Positions 9,224-17,182 of a stretch of DNA of 64,000 nucleotides are shown here, piece after piece. A program made the position numbers and the translations under genes. The stretch covers positions 5,176,001 through 5,240,000 of the forward strand of contig LS483371.1 in assembly GCA_900475325.1 (NCBI GenBank), written 5' to 3'. Numbering within the stretch: the stretch's first letter is position 1; every line of letters begins with the position of its first letter. The notes under the pieces were generated by a model that saw only the letters and a list, made by a program, of their open reading frames with translations, was not told the origin of the DNA and did not search any database. This stretch comes from Paucimonas lemoignei. GTDB lineage: Bacteria > Pseudomonadota > Gammaproteobacteria > Pseudomonadales > Pseudomonadaceae.

Positions 9224-10375
9224 ATGACCGGGTCGCAAGCATCGATTGATGCGGTGATCATCGGCGCCGGCTTTTACGGCTCGGCGATTGCCATTTACCT
9301 GGCCCGCGAGCGCGGCCTGCAAAACATCGTGCTGATCGAACGCGAGTCGGCGCTGATGCAGCGCGCGTCCTACAACAACCAGGCGCGGGTGCATAACGGC
9401 TACCACTATCCGCGCAGTTTCACGACGGCGTACCGCAGCCGCATCAACCTGCCACGTTTTATCAGCGACTGGCCCGAGGTCGTCAAACAGGACTTCACCA
9501 AGCTCTACGCCATCGCGCGACGCAATTCCAAGGTCACGGCCAAACAGTTCGAGCGTTTTTGCCGGGACATCGGGGCGCCAATCCAGCGCGCCGAACCCGG
9601 CCTGCGCAAGCTGTTCGAACCGCACCTGATCGAGGAGGTGTTTCTGGTCCAGGAGTTTGCCTTCGACAGCGAGAAACTCGCCCGCTGGGCCAGGCAGTCG
9701 CTGGCTGAATGCGGCGTGCAGATTCGTTATCAGACCCAGGTCACAGGCGTGTCCTCAAACAGCGACGCAGCCCTGCAAGTCACCACGCAACAGGCCGACG
9801 GCACGCAGCAACAGCTGGACTGCCGCTACGTGATCAATTGCACCTACAGCGGGTTGAATCAGTTTGCCGGGGAGTTCGCCGGCACTCGCGCCGAGCTCAA
9901 GCAGGAAATCACCGAGATGCCGCTGCTCAAGCTGCCATCGGTGCTCAACGAGCTGGGGGTCACGGTGATGGACGGGCCGTTCTTTTCCATCATGCCGTTC
10001 CCGGCGCGCGGGCTGCACACCCTTTCCCATGTGCGCTACACGCCGCATCTGCACTGGCTCGACCAGCCGGGCCTGAACCCGTACGACAAACTCGCGCAGT
10101 ACCACCGCGAAACCCGCGTCGATCACATGCTGCGCGACGTGGCGCGTTACATCCCGGCGATCCGTGGCGCCGAATACGTGGAGTCGCTGTTCGAGGTCAA
10201 GACCGTCCTGCAGATGAGCGAGAACAACGACGCACGGCCGATTTTCTTCGAGCGCCACCCCACCCTGCCAGGCACTTATTCAGTGCTCGGCGGCAAGATC
10301 GACAACATCTATGACGTGCTGGAAAAGCTCGATGCCGAGCCGTTTACCCGCCTTGATCAGCAGGAGCTCCCATGA
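9224..10375 (+). CDS. FAD-dependent oxidoreductase (DAO family)
   Basis: A 383-residue soluble enzyme with an N-terminal dinucleotide-binding fold V-I-I-G-A-G-F-Y-G-S-A-I-A and an acidic residue after strand 2 (L-I-E-R-E). These features fit the D-amino-acid-oxidase-like superfamily. The segment A-S-Y-N-N-Q-A-R-V-H-N-G-Y-H-Y-P lies where this family positions flavin and substrate. It starts two bases after the glycosyltransferase stop and overlaps the next gene by ATGA, so it is translationally coupled to both. The setting suggests oxidation of a sugar or amino-sugar donor used by the glycosyltransferase. The substrate is not readable from the sequence. Confidence 0.8.
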   Translation: MTGSQASIDAVIIGAGFYGSAIAIYLARERGLQNIVLIERESALMQRASYNNQARVHNGYHYPRSFTTAYRSRINLPRFISDWPEVVKQDFTKLYAIARRNSKVTAKQFERFCRDIGAPIQRAEPGLRKLFEPHLIEEVFLVQEFAFDSEKLARWARQSLAECGVQIRYQTQVTGVSSNSDAALQVTTQQADGTQQQLDCRYVINCTYSGLNQFAGEFAGTRAELKQEITEMPLLKLPSVLNELGVTVMDGPFFSIMPFPARGLHTLSHVRYTPHLHWLDQPGLNPYDKLAQYHRETRVDHMLRDVARYIPAIRGAEYVESLFEVKTVLQMSENNDARPIFFERHPTLPGTYSVLGGKIDNIYDVLEKLDAEPFTRLDQQELP

Positions 10376-11163
10376 CCGATGCACTGATTGGTTATTCCGG
10401 ATTCGTGGGCAGCACACTGCTGGCCCAGCAAGCCTTTGAAAGCCTCTATCGCTCCAGCAATATGGGCGAGATCCACGGCAAGATTTTTGATCGCGTGGTG
10501 TGCGCCGCGGCTCCGGCGCAAAAATGGCTGGCCAATAAAGACCCGCTGTCGGACCTGCGCAATATCGAAACGCTGATCGAGCATTTGCAGCGCGTGACCT
10601 GCCGACAGTTTGTATTGATCAGCACGGTGGACGTGTTCAAGCAGGCCCAGGGCGTTGACGAGGACAGCGAAGTGGAGGAGTCCGGTTTGCACGCCTATGG
10701 CTTGCACCGTCGCTGGCTGGAGCGCTTCGTCCAGGCGCACTTCCCGGAGTCGCTAATCGTTCGTCTGCCGGGCCTGGTGGGGCCTGGCTTGCGCAAGAAC
10801 GTGATTTTCGACTTTCTCAACGGCAATAATCTGCAAGCCATCGATAGCCGTGGGGTGTTCCAGTTCTACCCGATGGTCAATCTCAAGACTGACATACAGA
10901 TTGCCCTGGACGCAGGGTTGTCGCTGGTGCACCTGACCTCTGCGCCGGTCAGCGTCGCCGACGTTGCACAGCAGGGCTTTGGCAGACCGTTCGACAACGC
11001 ATTGCCCGGCACGCCCGCGCGCTACGACCTGCAAACCCGGCACGCCGAGCTGTTCGGCGCTCAAGGGCGTTATCAGTATCAGGCGCGCGAAGCCCTGATG
11101 GCCATCCGCGCCTATGCGCAGTCCGAGCCGCAAACCCTCAAGGACGAAGGAGCACCTGCATGA
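10372..11163 (+). CDS. NAD(P)-binding sugar epimerase/reductase-like protein (extended SDR)
   Basis: A 263-residue protein with a Rossmann start A-L-I-G-Y-S-G-F-V-G-S-T-L-L (GxxGxxG type), V-C-A-A-A-P and L-I-S-T-V-D-V-F, all matching the order of extended SDR sugar epimerases and dehydratases. The catalytic pair is unusual: Tyr109 is followed at +4 by Arg113 (Y-G-L-H-R) instead of the canonical Lys. At 263 residues it is also shorter than the usual ~310. It overlaps its neighbours by ATGA on both sides. Either a reductase with relaxed chemistry or a non-catalytic NAD-binding partner is possible. Confidence 0.72.
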   Translation: MTDALIGYSGFVGSTLLAQQAFESLYRSSNMGEIHGKIFDRVVCAAAPAQKWLANKDPLSDLRNIETLIEHLQRVTCRQFVLISTVDVFKQAQGVDEDSEVEESGLHAYGLHRRWLERFVQAHFPESLIVRLPGLVGPGLRKNVIFDFLNGNNLQAIDSRGVFQFYPMVNLKTDIQIALDAGLSLVHLTSAPVSVADVAQQGFGRPFDNALPGTPARYDLQTRHAELFGAQGRYQYQAREALMAIRAYAQSEPQTLKDEGAPA

Positions 11164-11996
11164 GGCTGGCTATTTCCAACATCGCCTGGGACGTGGTCCA
11201 TGACGAGCAGATTGCAGCGCTGCTGGAACGCCATGGGGTGGATGCCATTGACGTCGCCCCCGGCAAATATTTCCCCGACCCGCTCAACACCAGCACCCAG
11301 GACATCGCGCGGGTCAAAAGCTGGTGGGCCGAACGCGGCATCTCCATCACCGGCATGCAGGCGCTGCTGTTCGGCACTCAAGGGCTTAATATGTTCGGCC
11401 CGCAGGAAAGCCAGAACAGCATGCTTCAGCACTTGGCAGCGGTGTGCCGGATCGGTGCCGGGCTGGGCGCAACCCGGCTGGTGTTCGGCTCGCCAAAAAA
11501 CCGCGACCGCAGTGGCCTGAATGACCAACAGACCGCGTACCAGGCCACGCAATTCTTTCGGCAACTGGGGGACATCGCGCTGGAAGCCGGGGTGACCATC
11601 TGCCTGGAACCGAACCCGGTCTGCTACGGCGCCAACTTCATGACCGACAGCGGCGAGACCGCTCGGGTGGTGCGCCTGGCGTCCCATCCGGCGATCAGGA
11701 TGCAACTCGATACCGGGGCGCTGACCATCAACGGCGAAGATCCGCATACCTTGCTCAAGGCGCGCTCGGACCTGATCGGCCATGTGCACATCAGCGAGCC
11801 GCAACTGGTACCGCTGGGCGATGGCAGCACCGAGCACGCCAACATGGCGCAAGCCATCGAGCAATACCTGCCCAATCATGTGGTGTCCATCGAGATGCTG
11901 ACCCCGCCCAACGAAGCACCGGACGTGTCCATCGAGCGAGCCTTGCGCGTTGCCTCCTGGCATTACCGAAAACCACCCCGGAGTCGCGAGCAATGA
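11160..11996 (+). CDS. Sugar phosphate isomerase/epimerase (xylose isomerase-like TIM barrel)
   Basis: A 278-residue TIM barrel of the AP-endonuclease-2/xylose-isomerase-like superfamily. The expected metal ligands can be seen in order: Glu in C-L-E-P-N-P, Asp in Q-L-D-T-G-A, His in H-V-H-I-S-E-P, and Glu in V-S-I-E-M. It starts within the last codons of the SDR gene (ATGA) and overlaps the next gene the same way. In this operon it most likely epimerises or isomerises the sugar handled by the FAD and SDR enzymes. The exact substrate is unknown. Confidence 0.8.
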   Translation: MRLAISNIAWDVVHDEQIAALLERHGVDAIDVAPGKYFPDPLNTSTQDIARVKSWWAERGISITGMQALLFGTQGLNMFGPQESQNSMLQHLAAVCRIGAGLGATRLVFGSPKNRDRSGLNDQQTAYQATQFFRQLGDIALEAGVTICLEPNPVCYGANFMTDSGETARVVRLASHPAIRMQLDTGALTINGEDPHTLLKARSDLIGHVHISEPQLVPLGDGSTEHANMAQAIEQYLPNHVVSIEMLTPPNEAPDVSIERALRVASWHYRKPPRSREQ

Positions 11997-12349
11997 AGTG
12001 GTTGATCCTGCTGATCGGCATTCTGTCCAACGCGTCCGCCAGTGTGCTGGTGAAAATGGCGATGATGCCGCCGCGTGAATTTCCGTCCTTCAAAGACCCC
12101 GCCGCGGCGTTCAGCAACTGGCCGTTCTGGCTCGGGTTGAGCCTGTATGGCGCGGCGTTTCTGCTGTACGCCGCCGCTCTGGCCAAACTGCCGCTGAACG
12201 TCGCTCACCCGGTGCTCACCGCAGGCGCGATTGCTGCTGTGGCGCTGTCTTCGGCGATGATTTTCCGCGAGCCGTTCTACTGGACCACCATCGCCGGGAT
12301 CGTGCTGGTGATGGTGGGCGTGGCGTTGATTACGGTGCATGTGGGGTGA
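11993..12349 (+). CDS. Small four-helix carrier (EmrE/ArnE-like), candidate lipid-linked sugar flippase
   Basis: A 118-residue protein with four hydrophobic helices: an N-terminal W-L-I-L-L-I-G-I-L-S, a middle pair starting F-W-L-G-L-S-L-Y-G, and V-L-V-M-V-G-V-A-L-I at the end. This is the size and topology of SMR proteins and of ArnE/ArnF, which flip undecaprenyl-linked aminoarabinose. Coming directly after a GtrB/ArnC-like transferase and modifying enzymes, coupled by ATGA, it is best read as the flippase of this pathway. A drug exporter is less likely from context. Confidence 0.75.
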   Translation: MKWLILLIGILSNASASVLVKMAMMPPREFPSFKDPAAAFSNWPFWLGLSLYGAAFLLYAAALAKLPLNVAHPVLTAGAIAAVALSSAMIFREPFYWTTIAGIVLVMVGVALITVHVG

Positions 12350-12460
12350 GCAAGGTCGGAAAACTGGTCGTGGGGGAGTTGTGCTTGTCCGCGATATAGG
12401 CGACTGGATCTAGAGTGAATCGGGTTCAGCCTTGTCGGGGCATGGTATCTGCACATTTTT

Positions 12461-13099
12461 GTGTACATATCCGTTGGTGTGGTAACGGCTACTTAGGGTT
12501 GCGCCCTTACGGCGCCTCACTTTTGAGAAGCGCAAAAGTAAGCAAAACGCTCTTGCCCCACCACTCGGCACCTCGCCTAGGCTCGGTGTACCCGCCCGCA
12601 GACCTTGAACCGTGGGCCGCCGCAAAGGGCCATCCCTGGCCCAGTGCGGCTAACCCGGCGTCCTGCCGGGTTACCCACGGTTCAAGCCCTGCGTTCGGCC
12701 AGCGTGGTTTAACGGGGCGCCCAAGATCAAAAGCGCGGCGGCCTGAAAGCCGTCCTTCGATGTGAACTTACCGCGCCTTCAGCGCTTACCCACGTTGCTT
12801 TGGCTTTTGCTGTGCTTTTGATCTTGATTTTAAGCGCCCCGTCAAACCACGCTGGCCGGAATTCGATGTTGATTCGGCGGGCAAACCGGCATGGATGCCG
12901 GTTTAGCCGCACTGGGCCAGGGATGGCCCTTTGCGGCGGCCCGCCGAATCAATGTCGGATTACGGGCATGCCGAGCACCAGCGAGGGACCGAGTGGTGGG
13001 GCACAGACCTTTTGGTTACTTTTGGGGCGTTTGCCAAAAGTGACCCGCCGTAAGGGCGGAACCCTAAGTAGCCGTTACCGCAGCAACGGATATGTACGC
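12461..13099. repeat. 640-bp interrupted palindrome-like element
   Basis: Two inverted arms of about 280 bases face each other. The left arm starts GTGTACATATCCGTTG near 12461 and the right arm ends as its complement near 13097. Matching blocks include GGTAACGGCTACTTAGGGTT against AACCCTAAGTAGCCGTTACC, GCCCCACCACTCGG against CCGAGTGGTGGGGC, the GGGCCATCCCTGGCCCAGTG block, and GGCCAGCGTGGTTT against AAACCACGCTGGCC. About 80 bases of loop lie between GATCAAAAGC (12727) and GCTTTTGATC (near 12814). It fills most of the 840-base gap between the carrier and the next glycosyltransferase. Short open frames inside it follow the symmetry and are not called as genes. Confidence 0.85.
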
Positions 13100-13190
13100 A
13101 ATAACCCACGCTTATCGCAGCCAAACCCCACAGGCAGTGAGCTCCACAAAACGCATTTCAGTTCATGGACTGCTTGACGAGAGGTACCTC

Positions 13191-13994
13191 ATGACAGACA
13201 CCCCCCAAGCCCAGCGCGAGCGCTGGCAAGTTCCGGCGTTCGAGACGCTGTTCTGGCTGCAGCGCCAGCATCGCTGGTGCGTGGTGATCCCGGTGATCAA
13301 CGAAGGCGCACGGATCAAGAGCCTGCTGACGCGAATGGCCGCGCTGAAGATTGCCGACCTCGCCGATATCATCATCATCGATGGCGGCAGCACCGACGGC
13401 TCGCTGGAGCCTGAGGCGCTGCAAGCCCTGGGCGTGCGCGGCCTGCTGCTCAAGACCGGGCCCGGCAAGTTGAGCGCGCAATTGCGCTGCGCCTACGCCT
13501 TCGCACTGGATCAAGGTTACGAAGGCGTGGTCACCATCGACGGCAACGACAAGGACGATCCGCACGCCATCGGCGCGTTCATTCAAGCGCTGCAACAAGG
13601 CGTCGACTTCGTCCAGGCATCACGCTTTGTCGAAGGCGGCAAAGCCGAAAACACGCCGCGCTCCAGGGATCTGGCCATTCGCTTGATCCATGCGCCGTTG
13701 CTCAGCCTGGCGTCGGGTTTCAAATGGACCGACACCACCCAAGGCTTCCGCGCCTACAGCCGCACCTTGCTGCTGGACCCGCGGCTGGCGATCTTTCGGG
13801 ATGTGTTCAGCACCTACGAACTGCTCGCCTATCTGTCCTATCGCGCGCCGCGGCTGGGCTATCGCTGTGTCGAACTGCCCACCGAGCGGCGCTACCCCAA
13901 AGGCGAAGTGCCGACCAAGATCAGCAGCGTCAGAGGCAATCTGTCGATCATTCAGGTGCTGTTCAAATCCTGCCTTGGCCGTTACAACCCCTGA
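13191..13994 (+). CDS. Glycosyltransferase family 2
   Basis: A 267-residue soluble GT2 enzyme. GT-A signatures are W-C-V-V-I-P-V-I-N-E-G, I-I-I-D-G-G-S-T-D-G (nucleotide site) and V-V-T-I-D-G-N-D-K-D-D (metal DxD region). The later W-T-D-T-T-Q-G-F-R-A-Y-S resembles polyprenyl-phosphate glycosyltransferases that keep the D-x-x-x-G-F-R motif. There are no C-terminal membrane helices, unlike the 8199 gene. The start was chosen at ATG 13191 with GAGAGG six bases upstream; ATG 13092 falls in the palindrome-like element. Together with the next gene it continues the plus-strand glycan arm. Confidence 0.83.
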   Translation: MTDTPQAQRERWQVPAFETLFWLQRQHRWCVVIPVINEGARIKSLLTRMAALKIADLADIIIIDGGSTDGSLEPEALQALGVRGLLLKTGPGKLSAQLRCAYAFALDQGYEGVVTIDGNDKDDPHAIGAFIQALQQGVDFVQASRFVEGGKAENTPRSRDLAIRLIHAPLLSLASGFKWTDTTQGFRAYSRTLLLDPRLAIFRDVFSTYELLAYLSYRAPRLGYRCVELPTERRYPKGEVPTKISSVRGNLSIIQVLFKSCLGRYNP

Positions 13995-14034
13995 ACGCCT
14001 GCCGCCCTTTTTCCCTGTTCGCGGGACATCCCCT

Positions 14035-15651
14035 ATGCCTCACATGAACCTGCTGCGCCGAGACTGGAAGGTCTCCGGCCTGCTCTTGCTGGTCTGCGCT
14101 TTTTTTATCCTGGTCCCCAATCTCAAGGGCAGCGCCGTGCTGACCGACCCGTTTCACGACGGCGAATACTTCGCGGTGGCGGTCAACTTTTTCTCGCTGC
14201 AACCGCAAGCCTTTCAGCCGCTGAGCATCCATGGCGCGCTGGATTTCATACCGGCGCTTCTGGCTCGTTACTGGTGGGGCGATGGGCATTACTTTCTGCC
14301 CACGGCGGCGATCTATAGCGCGCTCAACATTGCCGCTGCCGCGCTTCTGCTGCTGATCACGCATACGCTGTGCAAGACCCGGCCCTTGCAATGGATCGTG
14401 CTGCTGGGCATGGCGGTGGCCGCGCCGTTGTTTGTCGGCTATCGCGACCTGTTGCTGTTGGCCTCGCTGTACAGTTTTGTGCTGTTGAGCGGCCAACCTC
14501 GCGACGCTCGCCCCATCGGTTTGCTGATGATCCTCGGGGCGCTGGTCGGCTTTGGATTGTTCTGGTCGTTTGATCGCGGCCTTGCCACGGTGGTGTGCCT
14601 GGGCCCGGCGATGCTGTTGCTGGCGTGGCATAACCGTATCCATCTGGTAGCGGCTGCGACCTTTGCCGTCACGGTGCTCGGCTTGGGCCTGATGTTCGAC
14701 GGTTTTTCAATCAGCGGCTACCTGGAAAACCTCAGCGTCCTGCTGCAAACCTCTGGCCAGTGGAGCTACGGCTGGCAGCGGGACGCGGTGATCCTGACCA
14801 CGTTCGTGGTGCTGATCAACCTCGGCGCCGTGCTGCTTGCGGTGCGTGCGTTCTGGATTTCAAGAGGGACAGACCAGCACCCGGCGCGCATGCTGGCGCT
14901 GCTCGGGCTGACAGCCATCATGCTGAAAATCGGCATCAACCGGGCCGATGTCGAGCACATCTTCAACGGCCTGTGGGCGCCGTTGTTGCTGACCCTGAGC
15001 CTGGCCCGCACGACGTTTACGATCAACAGGCTGAGCCTGCTCGCCCCGGTAATCATCGCGATGGGCGCTGCGCTATCGTTCAAGTTTCATCACGTGGGGT
15101 TCTTCCTGATCGCCAGTGTGCTGGTTTATCTGTGCATCCCGCATCGCTACTCGACCGACTTTCGCCTGAGCCACTTTCTTACCGTGATGATGATCGGCGC
15201 CTCGGCCTCGGCGGTGACTTACGTCGGCTTCAAGCATTTTCGCGAAGGCCAGTATCAGTGGTTGACTCAGCTGGCAGCTCCGCCCGGCAACGCGGACGCC
15301 GTCACCGAGGGCGTGAACTGGGCGTCGCAACAGTTGCAGCAAAGCCAGGCCAGTTGCGTGTTTGACCTGTCCAATAACGGAGTGATCAATGGCCTGCTCG
15401 CGCTGCCAAGCTGCACACGTTTTACCTACCCGGTGTACGCCGCCGCCCACCACGAAGCCGAACTGATCAGCGCCCTCACGGCTGCCGCACCGAGCGCGAT
15501 CGTGTATTCCTCGACCTTCCCCTCGTACAGCATCGATGGCAAAACCATGCGCGAACGCTTCCGGGCGCTGGACACGTACCTGACGGCGCGTTATCCACGG
15601 CAGGAATGTGCCGACGGGTATTGCGTGCGCTATCTGGCGGCGGGCGGTTGA
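14035..15651 (+). CDS. Polytopic membrane protein, GT-C-like
   Basis: A 538-residue protein with about eleven membrane helices and a C-terminal extracytoplasmic part of roughly 120 residues. After the first helix it carries T-D-P-F-H-D-G-E-Y-F, an acidic motif in the first external loop, as in GT-C glycosyltransferases that use polyprenyl-linked donors. No family name can be assigned with certainty. It follows the GT2 gene by 40 bases and ends at a terminator, so it closes the plus-strand arm. It probably transfers the flipped sugar to a surface polymer, by inference. ATG 14035 and ATG 14044 are both possible starts. Confidence 0.7.
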   Translation: MPHMNLLRRDWKVSGLLLLVCAFFILVPNLKGSAVLTDPFHDGEYFAVAVNFFSLQPQAFQPLSIHGALDFIPALLARYWWGDGHYFLPTAAIYSALNIAAAALLLLITHTLCKTRPLQWIVLLGMAVAAPLFVGYRDLLLLASLYSFVLLSGQPRDARPIGLLMILGALVGFGLFWSFDRGLATVVCLGPAMLLLAWHNRIHLVAAATFAVTVLGLGLMFDGFSISGYLENLSVLLQTSGQWSYGWQRDAVILTTFVVLINLGAVLLAVRAFWISRGTDQHPARMLALLGLTAIMLKIGINRADVEHIFNGLWAPLLLTLSLARTTFTINRLSLLAPVIIAMGAALSFKFHHVGFFLIASVLVYLCIPHRYSTDFRLSHFLTVMMIGASASAVTYVGFKHFREGQYQWLTQLAAPPGNADAVTEGVNWASQQLQQSQASCVFDLSNNGVINGLLALPSCTRFTYPVYAAAHHEAELISALTAAAPSAIVYSSTFPSYSIDGKTMRERFRALDTYLTARYPRQECADGYCVRYLAAGG

Positions 15652-15670
15652 TGAGTTTGCGATGAATGAA

Positions 15671-15695
15671 GCCTGGCGATTGCCGGGCTTTTTTT
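15671..15695 (+). terminator. Terminator of the plus-strand glycan arm
   Basis: The stem GCCTGGC/GCCGGGC (with a G-T pair) is followed by seven T, 20 bases after the GT-C-like stop, in the gap between the convergent arms. Confidence 0.8.
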
Positions 15696-15727
15696 CGCCT
15701 GCGTAATGGGGTAACGCCGGGGATGCC

Positions 15728-17182
15728 TCATTGGGGCTGCAACTCCGCCGCCCCGCCCCTGAGCAACGGGTGATAAAGCGCCCGCAGCCCCAGCACCAGG
15801 CAAACGCTGGTCAGCCCGGCCAGCAGCAGCGCTTTGAACGGCCATGGGCTACCGGCACAGGCCAGCATGAACAGCGCCACCAGCAGCGCGATCAGCAACG
15901 CCCACCCCGAACGCAGCAGGCGCGCATCGGTGCGCACCAGCATCAGCAACATCGCGGCGGCATCCAGCACCACGCGCAGCGTCCAGGCCCAAGCCACGCC
16001 TTCAATCCCGAAGTAACGCACCGCCGCATACACGCAGGGCACGAAGGCCAGCATCTGGACGATGTGCATTTGCGCAATCCAGCGCGCTTTGCCATGGCCC
16101 AGCAGGTAAGTCTGATAGAGCTGCGCAAGGCAATTCACCACCACCCCGACGGACAAAATCATCAACGGCAAGGCGGCGTGAGTCGCGAACTGCGGGGAAA
16201 TCCATTGTTCGAGGATTTGCGAAGCAAACAGGATGAGCGCGGCAATGACCGGAGCCACCGCCGCCAGCGTCAACACACTGGCCAACAGCAGCAGGCGGTT
16301 GTTGATGCCGGTAAACGACTTGCCCCTGGCCATGTACGGGAACAGCACGCTGCCGAGCGCCGAGGGGACGATAAACAGGCGGGTCACGAACTCGTAAGGC
16401 GTCGTATAAAAAGCCAGCAAGGGCGCGAGCGGGCTGTAGGCGAGCACAAAGCGGTCGGCGTAGAGCATCACCGCGCTGGTCAGATTCGACACCGTCATCC
16501 ATCCGCCAAAACCCAGCAAACGTCGTACTTCAATCTGACGCCGGGCTTGCCTCATGGGGCTGTCGGCAGCGGGCTTGCTCACCACAAACGCCCTGCGGCT
16601 GGCCCAGGCCATGGCCAGGCAACCCAGCACCCGCGCCAACAACATCATGGCGATGATGAAGTCGAGCCGGGGAGCAAACTGCAAAGCCACCACCGGCGCC
16701 AGAAAGGTCACCAGCCCAAAGCTCAGCCTGACCAATGAAACGACCCCAAACTGCCGCAGGCCCTCCAGCACGCCACGGAAACCGCCGCTGGCAATCACCC
16801 ATGGAATATTGGCGGCCACCAGCCACACGCTATTGCTGAACTCCTGCTCCTCGATGGAGAAACGCGAATAATCGAAGAGCCCAAGCACCAGCAGCGCCAA
16901 CACGCCGATGACCACGCCAAGCACGACCAGCACCCGCACACCGGCACGCACCACCAGACTCAGATGCCGACGTTGCCCGTGCAGTTGCGCGACACGGTGG
17001 GTCAGCGCTCGGGCAATGCCCAGATCAAACAGGCTGGCGTAGCCAATGACCGCCCAGACCAGCGTCAACACGCCGAAGCGCTCCAGGCCCAGCCCCTGAA
17101 TAATACCGGGCACCGTCACGACGCCGACCAGCAACGGCAGCACCAGCGCCAGCAAGCTCAAAAAACTATTGCGCACAATCAT
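15728..17182 (-). CDS. Polysaccharide flippase (Wzx/MATE-like)
   Basis: A 484-residue integral membrane protein with about twelve to fourteen helices from end to end. It starts N-S-F-L-S-L-L-A-L-V-L-P-L and continues G-L-E-R-F-G-V-L-T-L-V-W-A, the characteristic N-terminal pattern of PST/Wzx oligosaccharide flippases (P-x-I-x-x-x-L-G-x-x-x-F-G). Its start overlaps the stop of the upstream GT-C-like gene (ATGA at 17179-17182). It is the last gene of the minus-strand arm and probably moves a lipid-linked glycan across the inner membrane. Confidence 0.82.
   Translation of the reverse strand: MIVRNSFLSLLALVLPLLVGVVTVPGIIQGLGLERFGVLTLVWAVIGYASLFDLGIARALTHRVAQLHGQRRHLSLVVRAGVRVLVVLGVVIGVLALLVLGLFDYSRFSIEEQEFSNSVWLVAANIPWVIASGGFRGVLEGLRQFGVVSLVRLSFGLVTFLAPVVALQFAPRLDFIIAMMLLARVLGCLAMAWASRRAFVVSKPAADSPMRQARRQIEVRRLLGFGGWMTVSNLTSAVMLYADRFVLAYSPLAPLLAFYTTPYEFVTRLFIVPSALGSVLFPYMARGKSFTGINNRLLLLASVLTLAAVAPVIAALILFASQILEQWISPQFATHAALPLMILSVGVVVNCLAQLYQTYLLGHGKARWIAQMHIVQMLAFVPCVYAAVRYFGIEGVAWAWTLRVVLDAAAMLLMLVRTDARLLRSGWALLIALLVALFMLACAGSPWPFKALLLAGLTSVCLVLGLRALYHPLLRGGAAELQPQ

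Noticed and set aside
12415..13177. Open frames inside the large inverted repeat
   Set aside because: They follow the palindrome symmetry and contain no protein motif; the repeat explains them.
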